Assembly: GCF_029873635.1 (NCBI RefSeq)
Contig: NC_080422.1
Location: forward strand, 13,857,936 to 13,921,935
Origin: Malania oleifera
Taxonomy: Eukaryota > Streptophyta > Magnoliopsida > Santalales > Ximeniaceae
Length of the DNA: 64,000 bases
Direction of reading: 5' to 3'
Made by a program: the position numbers and the translations under genes. A model generated the notes under the pieces. The model worked only from the letters and a program-made list of their open reading frames with translations, made no database searches and was not told the origin of the DNA. Below, one piece after another: positions 10,323 through 23,070 of this stretch (the stretch's first letter is position 1; every line of letters begins with the position of its first letter).

Positions 10323-11401
10323 AGATGAAAAAGTCTCTTTTAAACAAACTGATATCCTGTTATTATGTGATAGATGTTTAAACATATGAAATATTGATGC
10401 TATGCACAATACATGTATAGTAGAGGAGTTAAAACCCAAGGCTATGGCAATGATTTTGTTTCCTCGGTTTTGTGTTGTCTGTATGGGTCCAAAGGACTTG
10501 TTCACGTAAGAGTTTCAAGTAGTAGCAGTATTAATAATGATAATAATATATATATGGTGGGTGTTGGATAGAATACCAAAAGACATAATGCATCAAGTGC
10601 CCACAACACTGCTGTATAGCTTGGAAGGCATGGCACTGGCAGGGCTCGATTGGGAAAAGCTTCTAAAGCTGCAGTGCTCAGATGGATCTTTCCTCTTCTC
10701 TCCATCCTCCACTGCCTTTGCCCTCATCCACACCAAAAACCCTAATTGCCTTGCTTATCTCAACAATGCTGTTCAAAAATTTAATGGTGGAGGTAATTAA
10801 TCAACATTATTGCATTAATTATTAATGCATTTTATTGTTCCTGCCCTAGCTTTTAATTCAATTCAATTCAATTAATTTGTCTTAGTTAATTGATTTCTAG
10901 CTAATTAAGTTTATTAATGCTTTATTCAACTTAACAGTACCAAATGTTTATCCGGTGGACTTGTTCGAATGTATTTGGGTCGTGGATCGGTTGGAACGTC
11001 TTGGGATTTCTCGGTATTTCCAATCCGAGACTACAAAATGCACCCGTTATGTCCATAGGTACTTTATTAATGTGCTACTATACATTTGAATGGAATAAAA
11101 TAAAAATGTATACAACGAATATGTAAATTAATTAGCAATCAATTTCATTTCTTTCCTATGTATCGAACACTATCCTCAATGTGCACTTGAATAATAAACT
11201 TAGATATTGGACTGAATGGGGAATTTGCTGGGCAAGAAATGCACCGGTTCATGACATAGATGACACAGCTATGGGATTCAAGCTTCTCAGGTTACATGGT
11301 TTTGATGTCTCCGCAGGTAATTTCATTATTTTCAGTGAAAATTAAATTTGTGTCCTAAAAATACATCAAATTTATAATTATTTTCATCATTTAAATTATG
11401 A

Positions 11402-11407
<6 letters not shown>

Positions 11408-11442
<35 letters not shown>
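11408..11442. repeat. (AT)n microsatellite
   Basis: AT dinucleotide run in the pseudogene intron after the DIDD exon. Confidence 0.95.
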
Positions 11443-11446
<4 letters not shown>

Positions 11447-14400
11447 TAATGAAGAGTATCTGTATGGTAATTAATTCCATTAATTATCTTTCTAGTGATT
11501 ATCTTTCATGCACCTTTGTGATCAGACGTGTTTGGACATTTTGAGAGCGACGGGGAGTTCTTCGCCTTTGCAGGGCAGTCAACGCAGGCTATCACAGTAA
11601 TGTTTAACTTGTACAAAGCTTCTTAGTTGGTGTTTCCAGGAGAGAAGATTCTTGAGGATGCCAAGAATTTTTCATGCAAATTTCTTAGAGAAAAACAAGC
11701 TACCAAGCAGCTCCTTGATAAGTGGATTATAATCAAAGACTTACCTGGGGAGGTATGTCATATGTGCGTATATAAACACACATACACCCAAAGAGATACT
11801 TTAATAAAAAGTGATTCAACTATATTTGAAGCAAAGAATTTCTTTCAAAAAGTGTGTATATATAAATTTTTCTTTTTAATGATAGGTGGGGTATGCACTA
11901 GAGGTTCCATGGTATGCAAGCTTACCTCGAGTGGAAGCTAGATTTTATGTAGAACAATATGGTGGTGACAACGATGTTTGAATTGGCAAGACCCTTTATA
12001 GGTACTTCCTTTATTATTTATTTGGTTTTTATTAGGTGTGATTTGACATTTGAACTTGGTCAAGTTATTTGAACTAGTCAAATTTCATTCAATTTTTCAC
12101 TTTTGTCATTTTATTATTATAACTTTTATACATTTCATATTTCTATATATTTTTTATGATACAAAGAAGTGAATTAAACCTCTATTAATTTCATCACTTA
12201 ATTAAACAAGAGTTTAAAGTTATGTTGTGCTTACAATCATCATCATCATGAAATAAAATAAATTAATAAATGTCTCTGAAAATAATTAATTAGGTTTAAC
12301 AATTTTCTTTAAGACACTCTAAAATGTGATAAATCGAATTTGTGTTAATTTAGACTAACACATTTTAACTTGTCATGTTTAACGTTGATTTCGGGATGCC
12401 TTATGTGAACAACAACGACTATCTTGAGTTGGCCAAACTAGACTACAACAGCTGCCAAGCACTACATCAATTTGAACGGGCTAGTTTTCAAAAGTAAGTG
12501 ACCAAATGTACTTCAATCTTATAGGTTCCCACAAATAAAAATAAATAAATAAATGACTTTTCGGCCTACCAAATATCAATACTTTTAAGATAAATATTCC
12601 AAACCGTGTGTCCCAAATAGTCTATGGGTTGGGCACATGATGTGCTTCTAACTTGAAGGTGCCCTACAAATAAAAAAGAAATGGCTTTTTGGACTACCAA
12701 ATATCAATATATTCAAGATAAATATCTCAAATCATGTGTCTCAAATAGTATACGGGTCGGACATACGAACGAGCCTCACCTCGGATGAGTCTCACTGTCA
12801 CGTATCTAGTTGAAATACTACCCATAATAAATGGGAACATTAAAAATTTTTTTAATTATATTTTACAAAATGATCCATGCAAATGAACAAAAACATAGGT
12901 GGTATGCAAAGTACAATCTTGGAGAGTTAGGGGTGAGCAGAAAGACACTTCTCCTGGCATATTTTGTAGCAGCAGCTAGTATATTTGAACCAGAAAGGTT
13001 TAAGCGGCGATTGGCATGGGCTAAAACTACAATAATGGTGGACATGATTTCATCTTATTTCAACCATAAGGAAACTACGAAGGAGCAAAGGAGAGCCTTC
13101 ATCCATGAATTCAAAAGTACATTTGGCAATACAAACTATATAAAGAACAAAAGGTCTAGTTCTCTTTGTGAGATAATTATTTAAATCTATTATTGTAGTG
13201 TCATCTTCATCAAGCTTTTCGCATCACTTCTCTATATTGACTTATCAAAATTTTTAAATTTTATTCTGTTTGAGAGCACAAATTTGAAACTTTATATTTA
13301 AATTTGTTTAAAGTTAGATAAAATTCAACATAGCCTAAAACTTTAATCATAACTGATGTGTGGATTCTCACTCCTCCCAAATTTTTTTTAAGAAAAAATA
13401 GAGAAATGAATTTCATTTTCTTTCTAATGTATCAAAAGTAACTTTCTAAATTATTGACAAGATGAGTTCATTGGAGATAAATGATATATTAAAAACAATT
13501 TTTTTATTCATGTTAGGCAATTCTCGGCTTACTTCATATATGCAAAATGTACATTTGTCCTTGTTTTGTTAATTTATTAATTACTTTAAAAAAAGAAAGA
13601 AAGAAAGAACACTCATTCATGAGTATTATTGAAAATAAATTTATTTAACTAGAAAAAATAATAACAAAAAAGAAATACAATAGACAACATTATATTAAAA
13701 TGATTACTTACATGCATCAACATTATATGGTTTTTCTTAGTTTAATAATATTGAAAAAAATATTTAATTAGATGATATTGAAAGATGATGAAGGTAGGGA
13801 CTTTAAGAGAGTATCTATGTATATGTAGTATAAAGCAACATAGAGTATTTACTTCCCTAATAATGCTAAAAATAATGGTGCTTGCATATGCTAACATTAG
13901 TAATAAAGTACTAGTGGGAAGCCTAAGGGGAGAGATGAGGATCAAAATCATTTCCAAAAGGTTACACACTTGATGCTGCACATGCATTGGTTATCTTTTG
14001 GTATACTAAAATACATTTGAAAGCACCAAAAAGCAATTGTTGTAAGCTTTAATTGTCACATTCTAGCTTCCTTAATATATATAGAGCATAATTCCAATCA
14101 TAAAAATACATTTAGAAGATACTAAAGTATGATATGTGTTGCAGGTGGTCCATGAAGGATTCTAACAAGGCAGCACAAGGTCCTCTTAGGGCCCTAATTG
14201 AAACCCTAAACCATCTTTCAATAGAGGCAATGGTGGCACACAAAAGAAATATCTGCCCCCATTTAATTCATGCTGTGAGTTTTACACTACAAATCTACAA
14301 TTTTATATTTACTTATTGATCTATTCTTTTTTTTCTTTTTTTTGAAACGATGGTATTTGAGGCCTTCTGTACTCTCGACTGATCTACCGAGATTATGGGT

Positions 14401-14915
14401 CCACCCTTCTACCATTTTTTATTTAAATACCAAGTTATTTTTTCACTGGAAAGTTGTAACCCTCAAGACTCTCTAGTCATTTAACTAGAAGAGTCTTGAG
14501 TTTACTACTTGAGCGACTCTTGGGGGGTATTTATCTTAATAAGCATGATCTTTGAGTCCCCTTAGAATTTGACTAATTCTCTAAGTGACAACATCCCCAT
14601 ATTTCCCAATGCTTCTATCAAGTAACAAGGACTCAAACCCTTCATTTTTTTTAAAAAAAAAATAGCTAAATATTCATTAGTAGATAAAAATTGATTGTAA
14701 CAATAAACGTCAGTTATTGAAGACTTCTCCAAAGATGATTTCTAAATGAAGATTATGCTTTTAAACTCAACTATTGTATGATATCTTAGAAGTAATTACA
14801 ACTTAAATCAATTATTAATCTTCAATTAATATATATCATTCAAAAATTAAAAAATGAAAATACATGACCTTCTATTTTGATTTTTCCTATCTTAGACATT
14901 ATTTTAAAATAAGTG

Positions 14916-14960
14916 ACGCGCGCGCGCACACACACACACACACATATATATATATACACA
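14916..14960. repeat. compound microsatellite (CG)n(CA)n(TA)n
   Basis: Three dinucleotide tracts in series, in the pseudogene intron between the exons at 14145 and 15092. Confidence 0.95.
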
Positions 14961-16724
14961 TGCATATGTCTGTGTATAAAATACTAAATAAAGAATTTAT
15001 GCACCACCTACAAACTGATTAGCAACATGCTTCTTATATATCTCATCAATGAGTGATTTTGACATTTGTCTTTTTGTGGCAAAATTTGTAGTGGGAAATG
15101 TGGATGCTATCGTGGCTAGAGGAAGGAGACAGTATAAGGGAACAAGGTGAAGTAGAGCTTGTAGTGCATACCATAAATTTGAGTTCTGGGCATTGGGTAT
15201 CAAAGGAGCTATTGTCTCATCCTCGTTACAAAACCTTGTCCACCCTCACCACTAGAGTTTGTCACCAACTTCATCATTTGAAGAAGCAAAAGGTTAGACC
15301 CTACATATGACAAAAATCTACACACAAAAAAAAAAAAAGGTTGAAAATCTATACTAGGTCTCAACTGCGTTACAAAAGTTCATTTACCCTCTACTCCATA
15401 ACCTTTCACATCTCACATGTCCTACAATTCCAACTCAAGAAATCTTTCAATTTTTGACCATAGGATTGTCTCCTTATGGATGCTTACTAGCTAATTTATA
15501 TCTTGAAAGAAAAAAGAACAAACACCTAATATTTAAGAATATCTTTAGCTTGATTAATTGAAGGAGGGAGCAACACCAAACCCCTACGCCCAAAAAATGG
15601 ATTCCTTATTTTCATCATTCCAAGTTTCTAAGTAAAAAATTTTCAAACGATTACAATATTATCATATAGAAATTTTATCCATTCAATTAATCCATTTTCT
15701 TTGCAATACTTTGTGATTTGTATGTGACTCTATATAGCTCATAAATTTTACTCACCCATTTAAACTAATGAACTGATAAGTAGTCTACATCATTGGTAAT
15801 AATCTTGGTTGATTTACTTGGATTATCACTAATTTTAATATTCTTAATTTATTGTTCTTTTGATTTTATTAGGTACATGATAGTGACAACAACAATAGAA
15901 GCAACATGACAACCCCTCAAATCGAATTAGACATGCAAAAACTTATGCAGACAGTGCTTCAAAACTCCGCAGATGATATTGATCCCAACATTAAGCTGAT
16001 CTTCCTAATAGTAGCAAAGAGTTTTTACTACACAGCCTATTGTAATCCTGAAGTTATTGATCAACACATTGCTAAAGTGCTCTTTCAACAAGTAATTTGA
16101 GCTTGATCCATGTATTTAAAATAAATTTTAGTCACATTATTTATGCTTATTTATGATAAAATAATGTATTTTGTTAAGTTCCAAAAATGTCTTTGCAAGG
16201 TAAACGGTGTTACTCATGAGAAAAAGATTAAAGAATGCACATGGTACAAAATTTTATTACATATTCCAACTGCTCAAATTATTTAATTAGTAGCAAGCTA
16301 CCTCGATAGGTTACTAGTAAAGTACCCAACATCTTTAAGGTTCAATTTGTGCAAATTTAGTAAGTGGATCTATATGAGAAGCTCATTAGAATGGTCTAAG
16401 AAAGAACATGAAATGGTTTTAACCTTGTTTGTTATAATATAAAGATTTTCCCCCTCGCCCTGCATGTATTCCAAAAATCACCAACAGTTTAAAGGAGCAC
16501 ATAACATGAAAGTTTGTCTAGTCTCAACATGAGACAGAGATTTAGCAATCCCCACATTTGGCTAGGCACCAAATATCTAGACCTTATAAGAGAGATAAAT
16601 CTCATATTTAGTATCTAAAATCATATTTAGATTGCAAAATATAAGTCCTTTATTAGGTGTTGACTAGGCTTCTACATCTAGATTTGGCAAGCAAACATGC
16701 TTATGTAGAAGCTCCAACAATTAA

Positions 16725-17230
16725 CCAATCTCATGGGAAAATGTGAACGCTATGGTGGCTCAAGGAAGGAGCAATGTTATTCTTATCATTTAATGTTTCG
16801 AACTATAAATTTTTAGATAATTAGCAATCATATCATATGGAAATGTTAATTCCCTCTAATCAATCGATTTCCTTCGCAATGCTTAAATAGCGAAAAATTT
16901 TCACTCACTATTCAAAATCTTATAAAATGACCGATAGTCTATATCATCTGAATAGACTTAGTCAATTTACTTTGTTTTGTCACTAGCTTTAAATCCTTTA
17001 ATTTATATCATTTTATTTTATCAAGCACATGACAACGTCAACCAAAATAATAATAACAATTAAATCGCAACCCCTTTATTGAGTCAAACAACAAAAACAT
17101 GCCACAATGGTGCTTTAAAAATTCTTAGATAAAATTGATCTAGTATTAATTAGAACTACACAATTTGTCGAAATCCTACAACTAGCGGTGTATGCATTGC
17201 TAAATTACTCTTTGAGACAACAGCCCAAAT
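16725..17230 (+). pseudogene. decayed second copy of the last two diterpene synthase exons
   Basis: Position 16731 onward ('tgggaaaatgtgaacgctat', then 'ggtggctcaaggaaggag') mirrors the start of the exon at 15092. The intron block at 16826-16890 mirrors 15655-15720. The block at 17024-17230 ('acatgacaacgtcaaccaaa', later 'attgctaaattactctttga') mirrors the last exon at 15873-16090. Order and spacing are kept, with internal loss. It is non-coding now. This is the 3' end of a tandem duplicate of the pseudogene, or of a segment of it, and it is more degraded than the first copy. Confidence 0.78.
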
Positions 17231-17470
17231 GCTTGACCTATATATTTCACATCACTTAATGTCATAATCTGTTGTGATGTTCATGTTCATTTATATTGGA
17301 ATAACGTAATCAATGAGTTCCAAAATGTTAATGCATGTGAAGTAGATAATGTGACATTACGAAAGTATTTGTTTCGTTGTCTAAGGAAACTAGGCCCATA
17401 AATTCTTTATGACTCATGTTTGATACAACAAAAAATAAAGGATTGGATAGGCTAAGGGATAGTGCTTGGT

Positions 17471-17982
17471 TGTCACGAGCAAAACACTTCATACCTTGTG
17501 AAGGGTCATGTGACACTAGTTAAAGCATTCTTAGTTAACTAGTCAGTCAAAAGTATGCAGTAGTTCACCACTACAATAACACATGCATAACCATCAAATA
17601 CAAAATAAGCAGAATCAATAAGCAATCATGTAAGCAAAAGAGAATTGCACGATACACATTGAAGCAATGTGAGTCATTAACAATATCTCTGTAGGCAATG
17701 TGTTTGTAGTACGGGAAGCAAGTAGGCTAAACACGTTTACAAATACTAGTGAGATTTACAATGATGAACTCTCACCCTCCCCCTAAAGAGTTTTCTATGC
17801 TATTCTAGTTCTAACATTAGAAGACATAATGCTGACTAATGAGTCATACTCTCATTTTACATTAAGGCATTGACGCACTCAATGAATAAAAATATCATTT
17901 ACATGATGATAACTCATTCTATGCACATAAAACAAGTGATCACAGGCAAACTTAATGTCATGAACAAGCTTTGCTCGTGACA
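17471..17982 (-). repeat. gypsy 3' LTR
   Basis: Its termini form a 13-base perfect inverted repeat (TGTCACGAGCAAA and TTTGCTCGTGACA), longer than the usual TG/CA dinucleotides. The interior from 17630 to 17990 is repeated at 21240-21460. Confidence 0.75.
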
Positions 17983-20900
17983 TTCTCCTTAATTAATGCG
18001 TTGACATCCTTATAGACTTTGATGTTAAGTACTCCTCAACTTCGTCCATGTACTGCTTTGTGTCTTCATTGACATCCAGTTGATTTTTTTGTCTCCAAGG
18101 CCTTTCCACTTCACTAAGAACTCGTGCTACTTCTTTCTTGATAATGTGAACTTTTTGTCTACAAGGAGAACTTCAACTTTTCTTCAATCGAGTTGTGTTA
18201 TCTTTAGTGGTGCTCTGGTTGACTGGCTTCTACTTAAATCATCAATGTTAGCATTGAATTACTTGAGGCAGCTAAAATGAAACACAAGATACACTTTCAT
18301 CTAAGTAGGAGGATCAACCTTGTTAAAGGTCATCCTAACTTTAGCCAAAATGGAGACCAATGCTTCAAATTTGTGGAGTAGTCTCCTATCTCGACCTCGT
18401 GCTGACTTAACCTATTTGAATAGAGCTCAACAAGCACCAAGTTACCCATGTTGAAGTGCAATGGTCTTCTCCCTTATCTTCACACTTCTTCATCCACTTA
18501 GGAACTTTCTGTATATAAGCTCAAGTGATCTCCATGTTCTATTAAGGAAGAGGTATGCTCTTGAACTCTTTCCCCTATATGGCTCGTCCACTATGTAAAG
18601 ATAATAGCGGTTGTTGACCTGTTACAAACTTAAAAGAACTATTGTTGGTTATCAAGCCCTTTTGTACATTGAAACAAAACTTACCAACATCAAGTAGCTA
18701 CACCCAATTCTTCTGGTTGGTGATGAAAAAATGGAACAACTACTCCTGTAGTAACTAGTTGAATCTCTTCGTTTGTCCTTTTGTCTATAGGTGATAGCTT
18801 AAAAAGATGTTAAGTTGTGAAATAAGGATTCCGAAAAGTTTTATCCAATAATTCCCTATGAATCTCAAGTCTCGATCATTAACAATGTCTTGAGGAACAT
18901 CTCAATACTTCACAATGTGATTGAAGAACAATTATGCTGTCTTCTCTACCTAACAATACTTTGGTGAAAAAATGAAAGTACCATACCTCAAAAACTTATC
19001 AATAATCGCAAGTATAGACCAAGCATCTTTAACTCTAGGCAAACTAGCGATGAAGTTAAGTGAGACCCTCTCCTACAATCTCATTGGTATTTGAAGAGGC
19101 TTCAACGGCCTTACAATCTCCTTTTTCTCCACCTTATCTTTTTGGCAAATGAGACAAGTTTGGATATACTCGACCACTTCATCAAGCATGTGTGCCAATA
19201 GTACCATCCCAAGTGGCCTGCCCACATGGTGTCATAACATTCTCAATAAAGCCTTCCTTAGATCATTAACTTAAGCCATAAAAAGCAGGTTACTATGTTG
19301 TTAACAGTCCATCTTCTAATCAGAATTGGCGTATTTTGCCCTCTTCCACCAAGTTCATGAGATTTGAGACAATTGGATCTTTGACAAGGTTCTTAATATG
19401 TTCCCCATTGTCATGGTAATCTTACCTAATATCAAGTGTGTTACCATTTGTAAGGCCACAAGATCGGCCTTCTTGCTCAATGCATCTACTATTTGGTTAT
19501 TCCACCCTACCTTGTGCTCAAATAAGAAATCAAACTCCATCAAAAATTCTTGCCAACAAGTTTGCTTTGGAAATAATGTCATTATACTCAAAGAAAATGT
19601 TTCACTATTGGCATCTCCTTCTCTTAAGTTGTCTACTCTCGCTTAGCTTCACTAAGCTTACAACTATCATATGCAATAGGATGCCCACCATGTAAAAAGA
19701 TTCAACCAAGGACATAGTCGGATGCATTTGTTAATACCTTGAAGGGCTTCATGATTTTCAAAAGAGTGAGCACTGGATCTCACATCATAGGTTGCTTCAA
19801 GTTGTAAAAGACTCCTTGGCACTCCTCCGTCTAGTTTCACCTACAACCTTTCTTCAACAGATTTGTCAATGGAGCAATTCTCCTTGAGTACCCATCCACA
19901 AACTTGTGATAATAGTTGGCAAGTCCAAGAAAGGAATTCAACCCTAAACTATCTTTGGATCTTCAAGTGTTGAAGAGCTCTCACCTTCTCCATATCTATT
20001 AAAAATACAACCTTACTTGATCACATGACCAAGGAATTTGATGCTCCTCTAAGAAAAAGAGCACTTCTTTTTCTTCACAGAAAGGATGTTCTACTCCAAA
20101 CTATTAGACACCTTTCGTAAATATTTTTCATGTTCCTCTAGAGTAGAACTATAGACAATAGTGTCATCTAGGTATACCACAACAAACTTGTCAAAGCACT
20201 TATGAAACACCTAGTTCATCAACTTGCATAATGTTGTTGATGCAATTCCCAATTCGAAAGGCATCACCAAGAATTCATATGCCTTGTAACATGCAAGTAG
20301 TCTTTGACTCATCACCATCAACTATCCTCACTTGGTAGTAGTCTGAGCACAAGTCAAGTTTGGGTAAGTACTCAACATGACTTAATTGATCAAACAAATC
20401 AGCAATTAGTGGAATGAGATACTTGTTGCACATAGTCACTTTGTTTAGCAAGCGACCACACACATTCGCATGCTCCCATCATGTTTCATGTTAACAAACA
20501 TTGGTGCTTCAAAAGATGCTAGGAAGGATGTATATAGCTCGTTTCCAATACCTCATCAAGTTTTTTTCCTCAATTTTGCTAACCCTAGAGGTCCCATTGC
20601 CTTTGGCCCTTTAACAAGAGGCTTCACCACTAGTAACAACTCGATCTCATACTTCACACCTTGTCATGGAGGTAAGTGTTGTGATAACTTATCCAACATT
20701 AGAACTTTGTATTCTCCAACACAACTTGGATGGTAGTGGGCATCTGCCCTTGGTAAAGGATCTCATTACCCCTCTCACAATGGCTAGCTCCATGCAAAAG
20801 TGATTCCCCATCAAATAAAGGAAACAGCATCACTACTATCTTAGTCTTCCTAAGACTTCCACTCAAGTATCACTTGAAATCATTCATCGGCATGGCTCTG

Positions 20901-21229
20901 AAATCTACTTGTCCCGCCTACTATCCAAGCTTCAATCACTTGCTTGGCTACTTCCAGAGTAGATTAAACTACAAAGTTAACTATTTTCATGTGTCCTAAG
21001 TCCTTCTCCAAGTTCAAGTGGAGTCTCTGCGCTTTCACCTATGAGACAAAGTTGTGGGTAGTCATAGTATCTATCATAGCGCAAGTGTTCTTCCCATTAA
21101 TATGCAAATCTACAAATTAATATTAACAATATAGCTTTGATTACTTTTGACTATTTTTCCTACCTCCCCAACGAATTGAGTAACTGCATTACACCCATCC
21201 TCAAATTTTCCTCCTCGTCCTCTTCATCT

Positions 21230-21454
21230 CTTTGTGCCCTCTTCACAATTATGTAAGCAAATGAGAACCGCACTATAAATATTAGAGTAACACATTTCAT
21301 TAACACTGCCTCCATAGGCAATGTGTGTTTAGTAAGGAAGGCAAGTATGCTAAACACATTTATAAATGTTAGTAATCTTTACAATGACTAATAAACACTT
21401 GGACAAATAGTCACAGACAAGCAGAATACCTTTGAAGAAGCTTGGCTTGTGACA
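21230..21454 (-). repeat. gypsy 5' LTR, partial
   Basis: Shares 'taggcaatgtgt', 'gctaaacac' and the terminal 'gcttgtgaca' block with the left LTR. Only part of the LTR is recognisable. Confidence 0.65.
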
Positions 21455-21594
21455 TTGGCCCATGCATATGTGCTAAAGCTAGTCAATTCCTTCCCATCAA
21501 CAAGCAAATGCTAATGGCTTTGCAAGTATAAAAAACTATTAAAAAAAACACACAGACGCACTCTAATAACCCAAATATTTGCTCTGATACCAAC

Positions 21595-22837
21595 TGTAGT
21601 GACCCAAATATTTGGAGAGCAAAAGATCTCAAATTTATTTACCAGAATACTAAAAACCTTTATTTACAAAAATATCTCCAATAATAAATTTAATATATCC
21701 TTAAAAATTCTAAAATATACAAAAATAACAAATTTAATATTTACTCTAAACTGCTTGTTTTAATCCCACCCACACTTCCGCTACGCTACTCTGATTTCGA
21801 CTAGACTCCTCAGGGTATCTGAAATGTATGAAAATAATTGGGTGAAACACCTCTTAATAAATATGGGCTAGATTATTATTAGTGTGTGGCTAAAATGATC
21901 TTGAAAGTATTAGAAAAAAATTTAATAATTTTACTTTAATAAAAAAAAAAAAACTACATTTATAAACCATAGGTCACATATATAATTAAATATCCAAACT
22001 CTTCTCCAAAACATCATTTAAGTCTATTAATTGTCCACAAACACATAAATATATAAATATGTATAAAAGAACTCCTTTTGGCCTATGCAGGTCATGTTTA
22101 CCCCCATGACCGGGTTGTGCAATCCAAAAACTAGACTTAACTAGTTAGCCGACCAACCAACCAGACTAAGTCAAATATCATGTCTATAAGTAGGATTTGT
22201 CAATCACATTCATACTCATTCTCATACTCATACTCATACCCTAGGTCAAATCCACTATCCACCGCTAATACTTTCACAACAGTGTGAATGCACTAATATT
22301 CATCTATAACTACGGCCATCAGGGTTCTTAAAACATATAATACAATTTATGCAATTAAACAGTATAATAATCTAATCATTTTCCCAATCAAATACGTAAT
22401 AAATATAATACCGTAAAATTCACAATATAACACATAATAAATATAACACCAAAAAAATCCCAAACTTACTCAAATATGCAATAAAATAAAATAAACTCCT
22501 ATCACACAATTTGTATAATAATTATAATTTCATATGATCAATCTCACATATTTAATTTAATTCCAATATATTCAAAAACCCCGATATAATCCAATCCCCG
22601 CGGTTTAATTGAACTCAGACATATATTTAAATAATATGGATATGATTAAATTCACGTAATCAAATTTAATCAAACATAATTTTAAAATAAAATCTGACAT
22701 AATTTAACCCACTTACCCTAACTTTGGATTGGTGCCTACGACGTTCAAACGACAAAATCTTCCTGGTTAAAACATTGGTGGCCGAAATTGGAACACAAAA
22801 ATACTTTCTATTCTTTAATTGGCACATGATTCGCCGA

Positions 22838-22898
<61 letters not shown>

Positions 22899-23070
22899 TA
22901 CGTGCACGCGTGTACGCAAGGGAGAGAGAACTCTTGAGGGGGTTCCGGAGTCAACAGGGCAGACTTCCTGTTTACTTTTATATATATATAATATTATATT
23001 AAATTAATTAATAATAATTATTATTTATTTTTTTTATTTTTATTTTTTTTTACACTTCCATGCATATTGT
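21595..23070 (-). mobile_element. large LTR-like segment related to 3230-6326 and 49888-52790
   Basis: It follows GCTCTGATACCA (21581-21592), the reverse complement of the initiator-Met primer site, so the segment can be read as the 5' LTR of a minus-strand element. It contains the family's 'gaccgggttgtgc' block near 22110 and a GA tract. The AT-rich end runs into 'acacttccatgcat', shared with the LTR at 49888. No coding region that belongs to it was found. The right end is approximate. Confidence 0.6.
22844..22896. repeat. (GA)n microsatellite
   Basis: About 26 GA units inside the LTR-like segment. The Arg-Glu repeat frame over it is an artefact. Confidence 0.97.

Larger units (their letters stand above)
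8940..16100 (+). pseudogene. CPS: class II diterpene synthase (copalyl diphosphate synthase-like, TPS-c) pseudogene
   Basis: Functional relatives are plastid enzymes that cyclise geranylgeranyl diphosphate to copalyl diphosphate, the first step to gibberellins and labdane-type diterpenoids. Exons: 8940-9001, about 9264-9570, 9797-9980, 10572-10792, 10938-11058, 11204-11316, 11526-11752, 11886-12001, 12395-12493, 12899-13153, 14145-14274, 15092-15292 and 15873-16100. Phases match across nearly all junctions. Key blocks are SAYDTA, QLSDGSWGD and the catalytic DXDD motif as DIDD (11253-11264). The gene is dead: in-frame TAG at 8999-9001 (if the GT donor at 9002 is used), 9368-9370 (a conserved Trp) and 11624-11626; TGA at 11979-11981 (Trp); one extra A in the A7 run at 9533-9539; and GG instead of AG before exon 10 (12393-12394). 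Exon 1 is not visible. The splice start of the second listed exon is uncertain. Whether the ancestor made ent- or other copalyl diphosphate cannot be told. Confidence 0.93.
17471..21454 (-). mobile_element. Ty3/gypsy retrotransposon fossil
   Basis: The left LTR (17471-17982) starts TGTCACGAGCAAA and ends TTTGCTCGTGACA. A polypurine tract on the minus strand follows at 17983-17994. The right LTR is represented by 21230-21454. Flanking bases TTGGT (17466-17470) and TTGGC (21455-21459) look like a 5-base target duplication with one change. On the minus strand I recognise an aspartic protease block (near 21030-21100, THNFVS), RT ('LNKVTMCNKYLIPLI', 'LPKLDLCSDYYQVRI', near 20275-20460) and an RNase H C-terminus (WNNQIVDALSKKADLVAL, near 19440-19510). 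Integrase-like sequence is expected at 18400-19350 but was only weakly recognised. It is broken with many breaks and looks old. Confidence 0.85.

Noticed and set aside
22724-23002. 92-residue frame with Arg-Glu repeats
   Set aside because: Produced by the GA microsatellite inside an LTR-like segment.
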